Shown here: in pieces, positions 11,379 through 22,115 of the stretch
Numbering within the stretch: position 1 is the first letter of the stretch
Layout of the letters: each line of letters begins with the position of its first letter
Position numbers and translations under genes: made by a program
Notes under the pieces: generated by a model
Database searches by the model: none
What the model was told of the DNA's origin: nothing
Seen by the model: the letters and a program-made list of their open reading frames with translations, nothing else
DNA from: Pseudohoeflea suaedae
Lineage (GTDB): Bacteria; Pseudomonadota; Alphaproteobacteria; Rhizobiales; Rhizobiaceae
Assembly (NCBI RefSeq): GCF_004354915.1
Contig: NZ_SMSI01000001.1
Coordinates: 248,001-312,000 of the forward strand
Reading direction: 5' to 3'
DNA length: 64,000 nt

Positions 11379-11394
11379 TGATTCACGTGAAACA
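11379..11394. other. parS-like site
   Basis: TGATTCACGTGAAACA differs from the 16-base parS consensus TGTTTCACGTGAAACA at one position. It lies in the intergenic region between two small secreted-protein genes, about 20.6 kb from the proposed oriC. The rest of the 274-base gap (11270-11543) shows no gene. Confidence 0.65.
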
Positions 11395-11543
11395 TTTCCG
11401 GGACTGATTGCGCATCAACGCCCGCTGGCCGGATCCGTGATGGCCACAAGGCACGTCAGCCTTAACCCCTGGATGCCGCGAATTTGGCATTGCTAATAAA
11501 TGCGTTTGGTCCGAAACAGGGACCAGGGCATGGGGAGATTCAT

Positions 11544-11786
11544 ATGCGGTTTTCTGGAATAGGCGCGGTCGCGCTTCTTGCGGCTCTGGCAACGAGCGCG
11601 CGTGCCGACGAGCCGGTCGTCGAGGCCCGGTTGACGTGCAAGCAGATGTCGAGCTGCGAGGACGCCGTGATGCTGTGGTGTAACGGCTACAGCCGCGCCG
11701 ATGGCGACAATGACGGCATCCCCTGCGAGAATGTCTGCCACAGCCTTCGTCAGGTCGATGAAATCCGCCGGGCGATCGGCTGCTAG
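11544..11786 (+). CDS. Small exported excalibur calcium-binding domain protein
   Basis: An 80-residue protein with a signal peptide (RFSGIGAVALLAALATSARA, cleavage near ARA-DEP). The mature domain has paired cysteines and the excalibur pattern CNGYSRADGDNDGIPCENVC, whose DxDxDG loop resembles an EF-hand calcium site. The ATG at 11544 has GGGGAG eight to ten bases upstream; the frame runs further up to 11484 but without a comparable site. The excalibur domain is known in extracellular nucleases and surface proteins; a stand-alone copy like this has no known partner. It is followed by a strong terminator. Confidence 0.82.
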   Translation: MRFSGIGAVALLAALATSARADEPVVEARLTCKQMSSCEDAVMLWCNGYSRADGDNDGIPCENVCHSLRQVDEIRRAIGC

Positions 11787-11813
11787 GATCCGGACGATAT
11801 CCCCGACATGCAA

Positions 11814-11837
11814 AAGGCCGCCCTTTCGGGCGGCCTT
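11814..11837. terminator. Bidirectional intrinsic terminator
   Basis: A perfect eight-base GC stem (GGCCGCCC / GGGCGGCC) with a short TTTC loop, flanked by AAAA on the left and TT on the right. It can end the excalibur gene on the plus strand, and on the minus strand the flanking AAAA gives a T-run suited to ending the micro-ORF transcript from 11964. Confidence 0.75.
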
Positions 11838-11898
11838 CGCAATTCCGGTTGCCGGCCGGTCGTCGAACCGTTGTCCGGCTGATCGGTTCGTTACACCG

Positions 11899-11964
11899 TC
11901 AGAGGCTGCTCCGACGGAGTACGATCCGCATAGACCGAACCGGAACCCTGGAATCACTCGACAT
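11899..11964 (-). CDS. Candidate 21-residue arginine-rich micropeptide with an extreme Shine-Dalgarno
   Basis: A 21-codon ORF begins at ATG 11964 (MSSDSRVPVRSM) and ends RRSSL before TGA. It has five arginines and one aspartate, so it is strongly basic and has no membrane segment. It is supported mainly by its leader: 15 bases just before the start codon are fully complementary to the 3' end of 16S rRNA. It sits in the 319-base gap between the excalibur gene and acs, bounded on both sides by terminators that work on the minus strand, so it should be its own transcription unit. No clear -35/-10 pair was found. I do not recognise a characterised family. It could be a translated micropeptide, a leader, or an RNA whose main feature is ribosome binding. 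Confidence 0.5.
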   Translation of the reverse strand: MSSDSRVPVRSMRIVLRRSSL

Positions 11965-11965
11965 C

Positions 11966-11980
11966 GGATCACCTCCTTTC
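11966..11980 (-). promoter_or_regulatory. Full-length Shine-Dalgarno (15-base anti-16S complement)
   Basis: Read on the minus strand this is GAAAGGAGGTGATCC, the complement of the whole 3' tail of bacterial 16S rRNA (GGATCACCTCCTTTC). Typical genes here use four to six such bases. It lies one base before the ATG at 11964, with the GGAGG core at normal spacing. The surrounding sequence shows no 16S similarity, so this is not an rRNA fragment. Confidence 0.75.
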
Positions 11981-12041
11981 AATACGTTAATGACACACAG
12001 AGTGTGGGGTCGATCGGCAGTCTTGGCAAGAGGCGGGCATG

Positions 12042-12075
12042 AAAAAACCCGCCCGCCGGCATGCGGCGAGCGGGT
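12042..12075 (-). terminator. Intrinsic terminator of acs
   Basis: On the minus strand, downstream of the acs stop (12106), a GC-rich stem (CCCGCTCGCCG / CGGCGGGCGGG, one mismatch, loop CATGC) is followed by TTTTTT. It is a classic rho-independent terminator. Confidence 0.85.
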
Positions 12076-12105
12076 GATGTTCAACGGCGCCAAGCCGGGA
12101 TCAGG

Positions 12106-14052
<1,947 letters not shown>

Positions 14053-14305
14053 GAATTCCTCCTCACCATGATCCGCGCTTCGCCGGCGCGGTTCAGACCC
14101 TTAAATCCGGCACCTTCATAACAGCGCTCGACGACATCGCAAATTAGACAATGGAACCGGTCATCCATCGACCATCATCGGGCCTTGAAAGTTGAATTGC
14201 AATTGCGCGGCGAAACAGCTATATCGACCGCCATTCCCGGAATTAGTGGTTTTACTTTCCACGGCCCGCGCCACCGGAGTGGGCGGACAGGAGGATTCTA
14301 TATCC

Positions 14306-15007
14306 ATGGCTCAGCAGCTACTCATGCCCAAGGCGACGGCCGTCTGGCTGGTCGACAACACCGCGCTCAGCTTCGACCAGATCGCCACGTTCTGCAAACT
14401 TCACCCGCTCGAGGTGAAGGCGATCGCCGACGGCGAATCCGCGCAGGGCATCAAGGGCCTCGACCCGATTTCGACCGGCCAGCTCTCGCGTGACGAGATC
14501 GCCCGCGCCGAGGCGGACGGCAACTACAAACTCAAGCTCTCCGAGCCGAAGGTTCGCGTGCCCGAAGCCAAGCGCAAGGGGCCGCGCTACACGCCGGTTT
14601 CCAAGCGCCAGGATCGCCCGAACGCCATCCTCTGGCTCGTGCGCAACCACCCCGAACTCAAGGATGCGCAGGTCTCCCGCCTCGTCGGCACCACCAAGTC
14701 GACCATCGAGCAGATCCGCAACCGCACCCACTGGAACTCGGCCAACCTCACCCCGATGGATCCGGTGACCCTCGGCCTGTGCAGCCAGATCGACCTCGAC
14801 CTCGAAGTCGACCGCGCCGCCAAGAACCGCCCGGTCACCGATGAAAACGACAGCGTGCTGGTTTCCGCCCGCGAGACCGAGAACTTCGCCGCACCGGCGG
14901 AGGACAGGTCCGAGGACGACGAGATCGACGCCGATGCCGTTTTCGCCAAGCTCTCCTCGATGAAGAGCAAGCCGGAAGACGACGAAGACGACGACGATCG
15001 GCATTGA
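14306..15007 (+). CDS. trcR: Cell cycle transcriptional regulator TrcR (DUF1013)
   Basis: A 233-residue soluble protein of the DUF1013 family, called TrcR in alphaproteobacteria and linked to cell-cycle transcription in Caulobacter. It begins MAQQLLMPKATAVWLVDNTALSFDQIATFCKLH and contains the conserved centre RPNAILWLVRNHPELKDAQVSRLVGTTKSTIEQIRNRTHWN, which looks like a helix-turn-helix, then an acidic tail (EDDEDDDD). ATG 14306 is preceded by AGGAGGA about a dozen bases upstream; the upstream in-frame extension to 14192 is not conserved. A GANTC site (GATTC) lies between the ribosome-binding site and the start. The DNA-binding role is family knowledge, not shown here. Confidence 0.87.
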   Translation: MAQQLLMPKATAVWLVDNTALSFDQIATFCKLHPLEVKAIADGESAQGIKGLDPISTGQLSRDEIARAEADGNYKLKLSEPKVRVPEAKRKGPRYTPVSKRQDRPNAILWLVRNHPELKDAQVSRLVGTTKSTIEQIRNRTHWNSANLTPMDPVTLGLCSQIDLDLEVDRAAKNRPVTDENDSVLVSARETENFAAPAEDRSEDDEIDADAVFAKLSSMKSKPEDDEDDDDRH

Positions 15008-15032
15008 AGGCGGGAAGCCTTCCCCAGACACG

Positions 15033-15062
15033 AAAAGCCGGGCCTTGCGCCCGGCTTTTTTG
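15033..15062 (+). terminator. Intrinsic terminator of trcR
   Basis: The stem AAGCCGGGC / GCCCGGCTT with a short loop is followed by TTTTTT, 26 bases after the trcR stop. The AAAA on its left may also let it act on the opposite strand, though no minus-strand gene ends there. Confidence 0.85.
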
Positions 15063-15086
15063 TTCTTGGCTGGTTGAGCCCTGCGC

Positions 15087-15872
15087 TCAGTCCCTGACGG
15101 GCACGGTGTAGTTTAGCGGCAGCCGGCCCCCGTCGACATAGACGACCTGACCGGTCATGTAGCTCGAATCGTCCGAGGCGAGGAACGCGGCGACCGAGGC
15201 AATCTCGCTCGCCTCACCCACCCGGCCGATCGGCGTACGCGACAGGATCCTGTTCTTGGCGTCCGGATCGTTGTTAACCGCGGCCAGCATGTCGGTCATG
15301 ATCGAGCCGGGACCGATCGCATTGACGCGAATCCCGTGCGGCGCAAGCGCCAGCGCCATCACTCTGGTGAGTTGCTTCACCGCGCCCTTGGATACCGAGT
15401 AGGGCACCTGGTTGGGAAGCGCCACCGTGTCGTTGATCGACGACATGTTGATGATGCGGCCCGGCTTCACGCCGTCTTCGAGCTGCTTGACCATCTGGCG
15501 CGCCGCGGCCTGGCCGCACAGGAAGGCGCTCTTCAGGTTGACCCAAATCACGCGATCGAAATCCTCTTCCTCGATCTCGAGAAAGTCGGCCTGGTGAACG
15601 ATGCCGGCATTGTTGACGAGAATGCCCAGCGGCCCGTGATTGTCCACCGCAGCGGTGATCAGGTTGTGGACGTCGAGCCGCTCGGAAACGTCGGCCTCGA
15701 CGAATTCCACCGTCCCCACGGCGGCCAGATCGCGCTCGGCTTGCTTGCCCGCCTCGACATCGACATCGGCGATGACGACCTTCGCGCCTTCCTCCGCCAG
15801 GCGCCGGGCAATGGCGAGGCCGATCCCCTTGGCGCCGCCGGTGACGATTGCGGTTTCTCCATCAAGACGCAT
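15087..15872 (-). CDS. Short-chain dehydrogenase/reductase (SDR) of unknown substrate
   Basis: A 261-residue classical SDR. It has the nucleotide-binding motif TGGAKGIG (11-18), NNAG (87-90), the catalytic serine in NMSS (near 144-145), and Y158-x3-K162 in YSVSK. An aspartate follows beta-2 (IADVD), which favours NAD(H) over NADP(H). The C-terminal GQVVYVDGG motif is complete. The start has AAAGGA seven bases upstream. It lies between trcR and prpE, and its stop faces the trcR terminator. Glucose, 3-oxoacyl or other hydroxyacyl substrates are all possible; the sequence does not decide. Confidence 0.88.
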   Translation of the reverse strand: MRLDGETAIVTGGAKGIGLAIARRLAEEGAKVVIADVDVEAGKQAERDLAAVGTVEFVEADVSERLDVHNLITAAVDNHGPLGILVNNAGIVHQADFLEIEEEDFDRVIWVNLKSAFLCGQAAARQMVKQLEDGVKPGRIINMSSINDTVALPNQVPYSVSKGAVKQLTRVMALALAPHGIRVNAIGPGSIMTDMLAAVNNDPDAKNRILSRTPIGRVGEASEIASVAAFLASDDSSYMTGQVVYVDGGRLPLNYTVPVRD

Positions 15873-15994
15873 GTGAATTCCTTTCAGTGCGGCGGGCCGA
15901 ACTGCCCGCTTCGGTATTGCGGGGCAAGATGCCGCCGCCCCACTGCAGGGTCAATCTTTCATCCCGCCTTTCATCCGGCGCCACACCCCGCGCC

Positions 15995-17905
15995 TCACCT
16001 GCCGTCCTTCAGGATACCGCGCTCGCGCAGCGTCGCGGTGATCTCGTCGAGAATCGCCGGATCGTCGATCGTGGCCGGCATCTTCCAGCTTTCACCATCG
16101 GCGATCTTCTGCATGGTGGCGCGGAGGATCTTGCCCGAGCGCGTCTTGGGCAGGCGGTTGACGGTCATGACGATCTTGAAGGCGGCCACCGGGCCGATCT
16201 TCTCGCGCACAAGCGCCACGATCTCGGCCTCGATGTCGGCCATGTCGCGCTCCACCCCCGAATTGATGACGACGAAGCCCGCCGGCAGCTGCCCCTTCAT
16301 CGGGTCGGCTATGCCCACGACGGCACATTCCGCGACATCCGGATGGCTGGCGATGGCCTCTTCCATGCCGCCCGTCGAAAGCCTGTGGCCGGCGACATTG
16401 ATGATGTCGTCGGTGCGCGCCATGATGAAGAGATAGCCGTCCTCATCGACATAGCCCGCATCCGCCGTCTTGTAGTAGCCGGGGAACTCGGTGAGATAGG
16501 CATCGCGGAACCGCGCCTCGGCATTCCACAGGGTCGGCAGGTTGCCTGGCGCCAGCGGCAGCTTCACCACGATGTTTCCGAGCGTCCCGGGCCCGACCGG
16601 ATGCCCCGCATCGTCGAGCACCTCGATGTCATAGCCAGGCATGGCGACGGCCGGGGAGCCGTGCTTGACCGGCAGCATCTCGATACCGGTGGGATTGCCC
16701 GCGATCGTCCAGCCGGTTTCCGTCTGCCACCAGTGATCGATGACCGGCACGCCAAGCATCGCCTCGGCCCACTGGATCGTGTCCGGATCGGCCCGCTCTC
16801 CGGCAAGGAAGAGCGTTCGAAGCGAAGAGAGATCGTACTTGCCGATGAACTCGCCCTTCGGGTCCTCCTTGCGGATCGCGCGGAAGGCCGTGGGCGCGGT
16901 GAAGAGAGCGGCCACCTTGTATTCCTCGATGATCCGCCAGAAGGTGCCGGCATCCGGCGTACCCACCGGCTTGCCCTCGAAGACGATCGTCGTATTGCCG
17001 TGAAGCAGGGGCCCGTAGACGATATAGGAATGGCCGACCACCCAGCCGATGTCGGAGGCCGCCCAGTAGACCTCCCCCGGCTTGACGCTGTAGATGGCGT
17101 CCATCGACCAGTTGAGCGCCACCATGTGGCCGCCGGTATCGCGTACCACGCCCTTGGGCTGCCCGGTCGTTCCCGACGTGTAGAGGATATAGAGCGGATC
17201 GGTTGCAGCCACCGGAACGCAAGCTACGTCGCGGCCGCGGTTCTTCTCCATCAGCGTCAGAAAATCATGATCGCGACCCTCGACCAGATCGCAGACCTGT
17301 TCCTCGCGCTGGACGATTATGGTGTTTTCGGGCGGCGTCGACACCATCTCGATCGCCCTGTCGAGAAGCGGCTTGTAGGAGACGATGCGCCCCGGCTCGA
17401 TGCCGCAGGATGCCGAAATGACGAGTTTGGCCTGGCTGTCCTCGATGCGGGTTGCCAGTTCGGCGGCGGCAAACCCGCCGAAGACGACGGAATGCACCGC
17501 CCCAAGACGCGCGCAGGCGAGCATCGCCATGATCGCTTCCGGCACCATCGGCATGTAGATGATGACCCGGTCGCCCTTCGACACGCCGAGATCGGCAATC
17601 GATGCCGCAAGCGCCGTGACCTCGCCGAGCAGTTCGGAATAGCTATAGGTCTTCTTCTTGCCGGTGACCGGGCTGTCATAGATCAGCGCCGCCTGGCCGC
17701 CACGCCCGTTCTCGACATGCCGGTCGAGGCAGTTGTGGCAGGTATTGGCCACCGCATCCGGAAACCACCGGCCATAGGTTCCCATGTCCTTGTCGAAGAT
17801 CCGGTCGGGATCGCTGAACCAGTCGATGGCCCTGGCCTGTTCGCGCCAGAACCCTTCGGGGTCGGATTTCCAGGAATCGTAGACTTCGCGATAAGCGCCC
17901 TGCAT
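15995..17905 (-). CDS. prpE: Propionyl-CoA synthetase
   Basis: A 636-residue acyl-CoA synthetase of the ANL superfamily closest to PrpE/ACSS3, which activates propionate. It begins with the ACS N-terminal domain (YDSWKSDPEGFWREQARAIDWFSDPDRI), then has the P-loop YTSGTTGQPKGVVRDTGG near 241, WWQTETGW near 385, and the hinge region YKTADAGYVDEDGYLFIMARTDDIINVAGHR. It ends with the acetylatable lysine motif [15 protein letters not shown] near 605. GGWT after TETG replaces the GGI of Acs, consistent with a different acyl pocket. The start has GGAGGTGAG immediately upstream. A 121-base gap separates it from the SDR gene on the same strand, so joint expression is possible. Confidence 0.9.
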   Translation of the reverse strand: MQGAYREVYDSWKSDPEGFWREQARAIDWFSDPDRIFDKDMGTYGRWFPDAVANTCHNCLDRHVENGRGGQAALIYDSPVTGKKKTYSYSELLGEVTALAASIADLGVSKGDRVIIYMPMVPEAIMAMLACARLGAVHSVVFGGFAAAELATRIEDSQAKLVISASCGIEPGRIVSYKPLLDRAIEMVSTPPENTIIVQREEQVCDLVEGRDHDFLTLMEKNRGRDVACVPVAATDPLYILYTSGTTGQPKGVVRDTGGHMVALNWSMDAIYSVKPGEVYWAASDIGWVVGHSYIVYGPLLHGNTTIVFEGKPVGTPDAGTFWRIIEEYKVAALFTAPTAFRAIRKEDPKGEFIGKYDLSSLRTLFLAGERADPDTIQWAEAMLGVPVIDHWWQTETGWTIAGNPTGIEMLPVKHGSPAVAMPGYDIEVLDDAGHPVGPGTLGNIVVKLPLAPGNLPTLWNAEARFRDAYLTEFPGYYKTADAGYVDEDGYLFIMARTDDIINVAGHRLSTGGMEEAIASHPDVAECAVVGIADPMKGQLPAGFVVINSGVERDMADIEAEIVALVREKIGPVAAFKIVMTVNRLPKTRSGKILRATMQKIADGESWKMPATIDDPAILDEITATLRERGILKDGR

Positions 17906-18111
17906 GACTCACCTCCACCCGGGCGCCTCCACGCGCCCGCTCCTCACTGAACCGCGGCGAAACTAGGCTTCTTCGCTTTCAGGCGAAACACTACCTTGGG
18001 CTAGGTTCGGGCCCGCGCGCGCCGCATGCCGTGATACAAACTGTCGCACAGTCGCGCCCGCCCGGCCAGATGAGCCGGACCGCAAATGATGGAGATGGGG
18101 AAACCGCCGGC

Positions 18112-18783
18112 TCAGGCGGGATAGTCGCGCGCGCCGAAGATCGCGCTGCCGACACGGACTTCCGTGGCTCCGAAGGCGACCGCGATCTCGTAGTCGCCGG
18201 ACATGCCCATGGAGAGCTTCTCCAGGCCGCATTCACCGGCGAGCTTGGCGAGAAGCGCAAAATGCGGACCGGGGTTCTCGTCGACCGGTGGAATGCACAT
18301 CAGTCCCTCGATCCAAAGACCGAGTTCATCGCGGCACATAGTCACGAAGGCGACCGTCTCCTCGGGCGCGATCCCCGCCTTCTGTTCCTCGCTGCCGGTA
18401 TTGACCTGGACATAGAGTTTGGGAGAACGGCCCTGCTTCTCCATCTCCCTGGCGATGGCACGCGCGATCTTTTCCCGGTCGATCGTCTCGATCACATCGA
18501 AGAGCGCCACTGCATCCTCGGCCTTGTTGGACTGCAGCGGACCGATCAGATGGAGTTCGATATCGTCGAAATCCTCCTTCAGCCCCGGCCACTTGTCCTG
18601 GGCTTCCTGCACGCGGTTCTCGCCGAAGACACGTTGGCCGGCCTCGATCACCGGGCGGATGGCATCCGCATCGTGGGTCTTGGAAACGGCGACCAGACGC
18701 ACCGATCCTCTTGCCCTGCCGGCATCGGCCTCGGCCGTGGCGATCTGGTCGAGAACGATAGTAAGATTGTCTTGCGCGCTCAT
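18112..18783 (-). CDS. yggS: YggS-family PLP homeostasis protein
   Basis: A 223-residue single-domain TIM-barrel protein that binds pyridoxal 5'-phosphate and helps vitamin B6 and amino-acid balance (PLPBP/COG0325). The PLP lysine is K35 in VRLVAVSKTHDAD. Other family motifs are FGENRVQEAQDKW, LHLIGPLQSNKAEDAV and LSMGMSGDYEIAVAFGATEVRVGSAIFGARDY at the C-terminus, which holds the phosphate-binding residues. It is normal length. It is divergent from leuS across 205 bases. A weak hairpin (CCGCC / GGCGG, 18104-18119) overlaps its stop codon. In the 206-base gap between prpE and yggS I see no gene. Confidence 0.95.
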   Translation of the reverse strand: MSAQDNLTIVLDQIATAEADAGRARGSVRLVAVSKTHDADAIRPVIEAGQRVFGENRVQEAQDKWPGLKEDFDDIELHLIGPLQSNKAEDAVALFDVIETIDREKIARAIAREMEKQGRSPKLYVQVNTGSEEQKAGIAPEETVAFVTMCRDELGLWIEGLMCIPPVDENPGPHFALLAKLAGECGLEKLSMGMSGDYEIAVAFGATEVRVGSAIFGARDYPA

Positions 18784-18988
18784 GGTTTTTCCGTCCCGTG
18801 GCAGTCTTGTCGGATCAGTCGAACATCGCGGTCTTAGGTCATGACCGGGCGATTGAGAAGGCCGGGAAGCGCCGTTCCTGCCATCAAGGGGCCATTCGGC
18901 GCCACTATGCGGGCAGTTGCAGTTGACGCTTGGCGGCTTTCATGGTGAAGGTCGCCCCGACAAATCGGCCCTTTTCGGAATATTTCAC

Positions 18989-21610
18989 ATGGCAGTTGAA
19001 CGTTACAATCCGCGCGACACGGAACCCCGCTGGCAGAAGGCCTGGGATGAGGCGCGCCTTTTCGAGACCCGGAACGACGACCCGCGGCCGAAATACTACG
19101 TGCTGGAAATGTTCCCCTACCCGTCCGGCCGTATCCATATGGGCCATGTCCGCAACTACACGATGGGTGACGTCATTGCCCGCTGGCGCCGCGCCATGGG
19201 CTACAATGTGCTCCACCCGATGGGCTGGGACGCGTTCGGCCTGCCGGCGGAAAACGCCGCGCGCGACAACAAGGTCAACCCGCGCAACTGGACCTATGCC
19301 AATATCGAGACCATGAAGGGCCAGCTCAAGACCATGGGCCTGTCGCTCGACTGGGCGCGTGAACTGGCGACCTGCGATCCGGCCTATTACCGCCACCAGC
19401 AGAAAATGTTCCTCGACTTCTGGAAATCCGATCTCGTCGAGCGCAAGTCCGCCAAGGTGAACTGGGACCCGGTCGACATGACCGTGCTTGCCAACGAGCA
19501 GGTGATCGACGGCCGCGGCTGGCGATCGGGCGCACCGGTCGAGCAGCGCGACCTGACCCAGTGGTTCTTCAAGATCACCTCGATGAGCGAACAGCTGCTC
19601 GATGGCCTGGAAACGCTCGAGCGCTGGCCCGACAAGGTTCGGACCATGCAGCAGAACTGGATCGGCAAGTCGACCGGTCTCGCCTTCGAGTTCGGCCTCA
19701 AGGGTGCGCCTGAAGGCTTTGACAGTCTGCCGGTCTTCACCACCCGCGCCGATACGATGTGGGGGCCGACCTTCGCCGCGATCGCCGCTGATCACCCGCT
19801 GGCCAAGGCGCTGGCGCAGGATAATCCGGAGATTGCCGCCTTCACCGCAAAATGCCGCGCCATCGGCACCTCCGCGGCGGCCATCGAGACGGCTGAGAAG
19901 CTTGGCTACGACACCGGCCTGAAGGTCACCCATCCGGCAGACCCCGATTTCGAACTGCCGCTCTGGATCGCCAATTTCGTGCTGATGGACTATGGCACCG
20001 GCGCCATTATCGGCTGCCCGGCGCACGACCAGCGCGACCTGGATTTCGCCCGCAAATACGGCCTGCCGGTCGTCGATGTCTTCAAGCCGCTCGACAGCGA
20101 TGCATCGGTCGGGGACGAGGCCTTCACGCCGGCGAAGACGGAGAAGGTGCGCTACGTTCACTGGCACGGCGAGCCGGGAACGGAGATCACCTGCCAGGAA
20201 GCGATGGACCGCACCCTCGCGCTCTACGAGGAAAAGGGCTGGGGCCAGGGGCGCGTGCAGTACCGCCTGCGCGACTGGCTGATCTCCCGCCAGCGCTATT
20301 GGGGCTGCCCCATCCCGGTCATCCACTGCGATGATTGCGGCGCGGTGCCCGTTCCGGCCGATCAGCTGCCGGTGGAACTGCCGATGGATGTCACTTTCGA
20401 CAAGCCGGGCAATCCGCTCGACCACCATCCCACTTGGAAGCACACGTCGTGCCCGAATTGCGGCAAGGATGCGCGCCGCGATACCGACACGATGGACACC
20501 TTCGTCGATTCCTCGTGGTACTATGCCCGTTTCACCGATCCCTGGAACGAGACCGAGCCGACAACGCTCGACTATGTGGACGGCAAGAACGGCTGGCTGC
20601 CCGTCAACCAGTATATCGGCGGCATCGAGCATGCGATCCTGCACCTTCTCTATTCGCGCTTCTTCGCCCGCGCGATGAAGGCCACAGGCCATCTCAACAC
20701 GGTCGAGGAACCGTTCGAGGGCCTGTTCACGCAGGGCATGGTCGTCCACGAGACCTACAAGGTGCCGGGCGAGGGTTTCATCACCCCCGCCGAGATAAGG
20801 ATCGACGACATAGATGGCACCCGTAGCGCCAGCCGCCTCTCGGACGGCGCCACGGTGGAAATCGGTCCGATCGAGAAGATGTCGAAGTCGAAGAAGAACG
20901 TCGTCGACCCCGACGATATCATCGCGACCTATGGCGCGGACACCGCCCGCTGGTTCATGCTGTCGGACTCCCCGCCGGAACGCGACGTGATCTGGAGCGA
21001 GGCGGGCGTCGAGGGCGCACACCGCTTCGTGCAGCGCCTGTGGCGCCTCGTCGCCGAAGCCGCGCCTTCCATCGCCGGCGTCGCTGCGTATCCGGCTAAG
21101 GATGGTCCGCTTTCCGCTACCTCGAAAGCTGCTCACAAGACCCTCAAGGCCGTCGGCGAAGATCTCGGCCGGCTCCAGTTCAACAAGGCTGTGGCCCGTA
21201 TCTACGAACTGACCAATCTGCTGTCCCGCGACCTTTCGGCGCTCGACGAGAAGGCCGGCGCGGAGACAAGGGCAGCCCTTCGCGAGGGTGTCGAGTTTCT
21301 CGTCGCCATGATCGCGCCGATGATGCCGCATCTGGCCGAAGCCTGCTGGCAGGAGATCGGCGGCACCGGTCTCGCTGCCGAACAGGCCTGGCCGGCATTC
21401 GATCCCGCACTTGTGGTCGACGATGAACTGGTGCTGCCGGTTCAGATCAACGGCAAGAAGCGCGGCGAACTTTCCGTGCCCGCGGATGCCCCGCCGGAGG
21501 AAATCGAGGCAGCCGCCCTGGCCCTCGATGCCGTACGGGTTGCGCTCGAGGGAAAACAGCCTAAAAAGGTGATCGTAGTTCCGAAAAGGATCGTCAATGT
21601 CGTCATCTAG
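18989..21610 (+). CDS. leuS: Leucyl-tRNA synthetase
   Basis: LeuRS, a class I synthetase charging tRNA-Leu. The 873-residue protein starts [25 protein letters not shown] and carries the HIGH-type motif PSGRIHMGH near 45 and the CP1 editing domain ([39 protein letters not shown] near 330-350). A zinc-like insert ([10 protein letters not shown]) and MSKSKKN near 635 (KMSKS loop) follow. The ATG at 18989 was chosen at the conserved N-terminus; the 24-residue upstream extension to 18917 has no support. It overlaps lptE by 14 bases, beginning a leuS-lptE-holA operon that is widely conserved in rhizobia. Confidence 0.97.
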   Translation: MAVERYNPRDTEPRWQKAWDEARLFETRNDDPRPKYYVLEMFPYPSGRIHMGHVRNYTMGDVIARWRRAMGYNVLHPMGWDAFGLPAENAARDNKVNPRNWTYANIETMKGQLKTMGLSLDWARELATCDPAYYRHQQKMFLDFWKSDLVERKSAKVNWDPVDMTVLANEQVIDGRGWRSGAPVEQRDLTQWFFKITSMSEQLLDGLETLERWPDKVRTMQQNWIGKSTGLAFEFGLKGAPEGFDSLPVFTTRADTMWGPTFAAIAADHPLAKALAQDNPEIAAFTAKCRAIGTSAAAIETAEKLGYDTGLKVTHPADPDFELPLWIANFVLMDYGTGAIIGCPAHDQRDLDFARKYGLPVVDVFKPLDSDASVGDEAFTPAKTEKVRYVHWHGEPGTEITCQEAMDRTLALYEEKGWGQGRVQYRLRDWLISRQRYWGCPIPVIHCDDCGAVPVPADQLPVELPMDVTFDKPGNPLDHHPTWKHTSCPNCGKDARRDTDTMDTFVDSSWYYARFTDPWNETEPTTLDYVDGKNGWLPVNQYIGGIEHAILHLLYSRFFARAMKATGHLNTVEEPFEGLFTQGMVVHETYKVPGEGFITPAEIRIDDIDGTRSASRLSDGATVEIGPIEKMSKSKKNVVDPDDIIATYGADTARWFMLSDSPPERDVIWSEAGVEGAHRFVQRLWRLVAEAAPSIAGVAAYPAKDGPLSATSKAAHKTLKAVGEDLGRLQFNKAVARIYELTNLLSRDLSALDEKAGAETRAALREGVEFLVAMIAPMMPHLAEACWQEIGGTGLAAEQAWPAFDPALVVDDELVLPVQINGKKRGELSVPADAPPEEIEAAALALDAVRVALEGKQPKKVIVVPKRIVNVVI

Positions 21611-22115
21611 ACAGGTTCTTCGCGGCCTCGGTATCGCTTCCCTTCTCGTAGCGGCCGCGCTCTCCCTCTCCGCATGTCAGGTTCGTCCGCTCTATGCAGA
21701 CATGGAGGGCAAGGAGCGCTCGATCTCCATCACCGAGCCCGGTTCACGCGTCGAGCAGGTCGTTCGCAATGAATTGATCTTCGCCTTTTCGGGCGGCTCC
21801 GGCGAGCCTGCCAATACGGCCTACCAGATGGATCTGAAGGTCACGGCGAAGGAGACGGGCGTCCTCTCCGCCGGAACCAACGACGAATTCACCGCAGCCC
21901 GTGTCGTCGTGATCGGTGCCTACAAGATGATCGATCAGGCAACCGGCAAGACCCTGTTCACAGGCGAACGACAGGCGGTGGCCCAGGTCGACAATCCCGA
22001 CCAGGAATATGCCGATGTGCGCGCCATCCGCGACGCGGAGAATCGTGCAGCCCGCGAAGCTGCGGCGTTTCTCAATGCGGATATCGCCGGCAAGTTCTCA
22101 CGCATGGGTCTCTGA
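21597..22115 (+). CDS. lptE: LPS assembly lipoprotein LptE
   Basis: LptE plugs the LptD barrel and helps insert lipopolysaccharide into the outer membrane. The 172-residue protein has a lipoprotein signal peptide with lipobox LSAC and acylated C27, followed by [11 protein letters not shown], a pattern typical of alphaproteobacterial LptE. The rest ([47 protein letters not shown]) matches the family's beta-rich fold. It starts inside the end of leuS and its TGA overlaps the holA ATG by one base, so the three genes are translationally coupled. Confidence 0.9.
   Translation: MSSSRQVLRGLGIASLLVAAALSLSACQVRPLYADMEGKERSISITEPGSRVEQVVRNELIFAFSGGSGEPANTAYQMDLKVTAKETGVLSAGTNDEFTAARVVVIGAYKMIDQATGKTLFTGERQAVAQVDNPDQEYADVRAIRDAENRAAREAAAFLNADIAGKFSRMGL

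Noticed and set aside
11966-11980. Possible 16S rRNA 3' fragment on the plus strand
   Set aside because: Identity to the 16S tail stops at 15 bases, with no similarity further in; correct spacing to an ATG on the other strand makes a Shine-Dalgarno the better reading.
18104-18119. Hairpin CCGCC / GGCGG at the yggS stop
   Set aside because: Stem is short and followed by TTTCCCC only, too weak to call a terminator.
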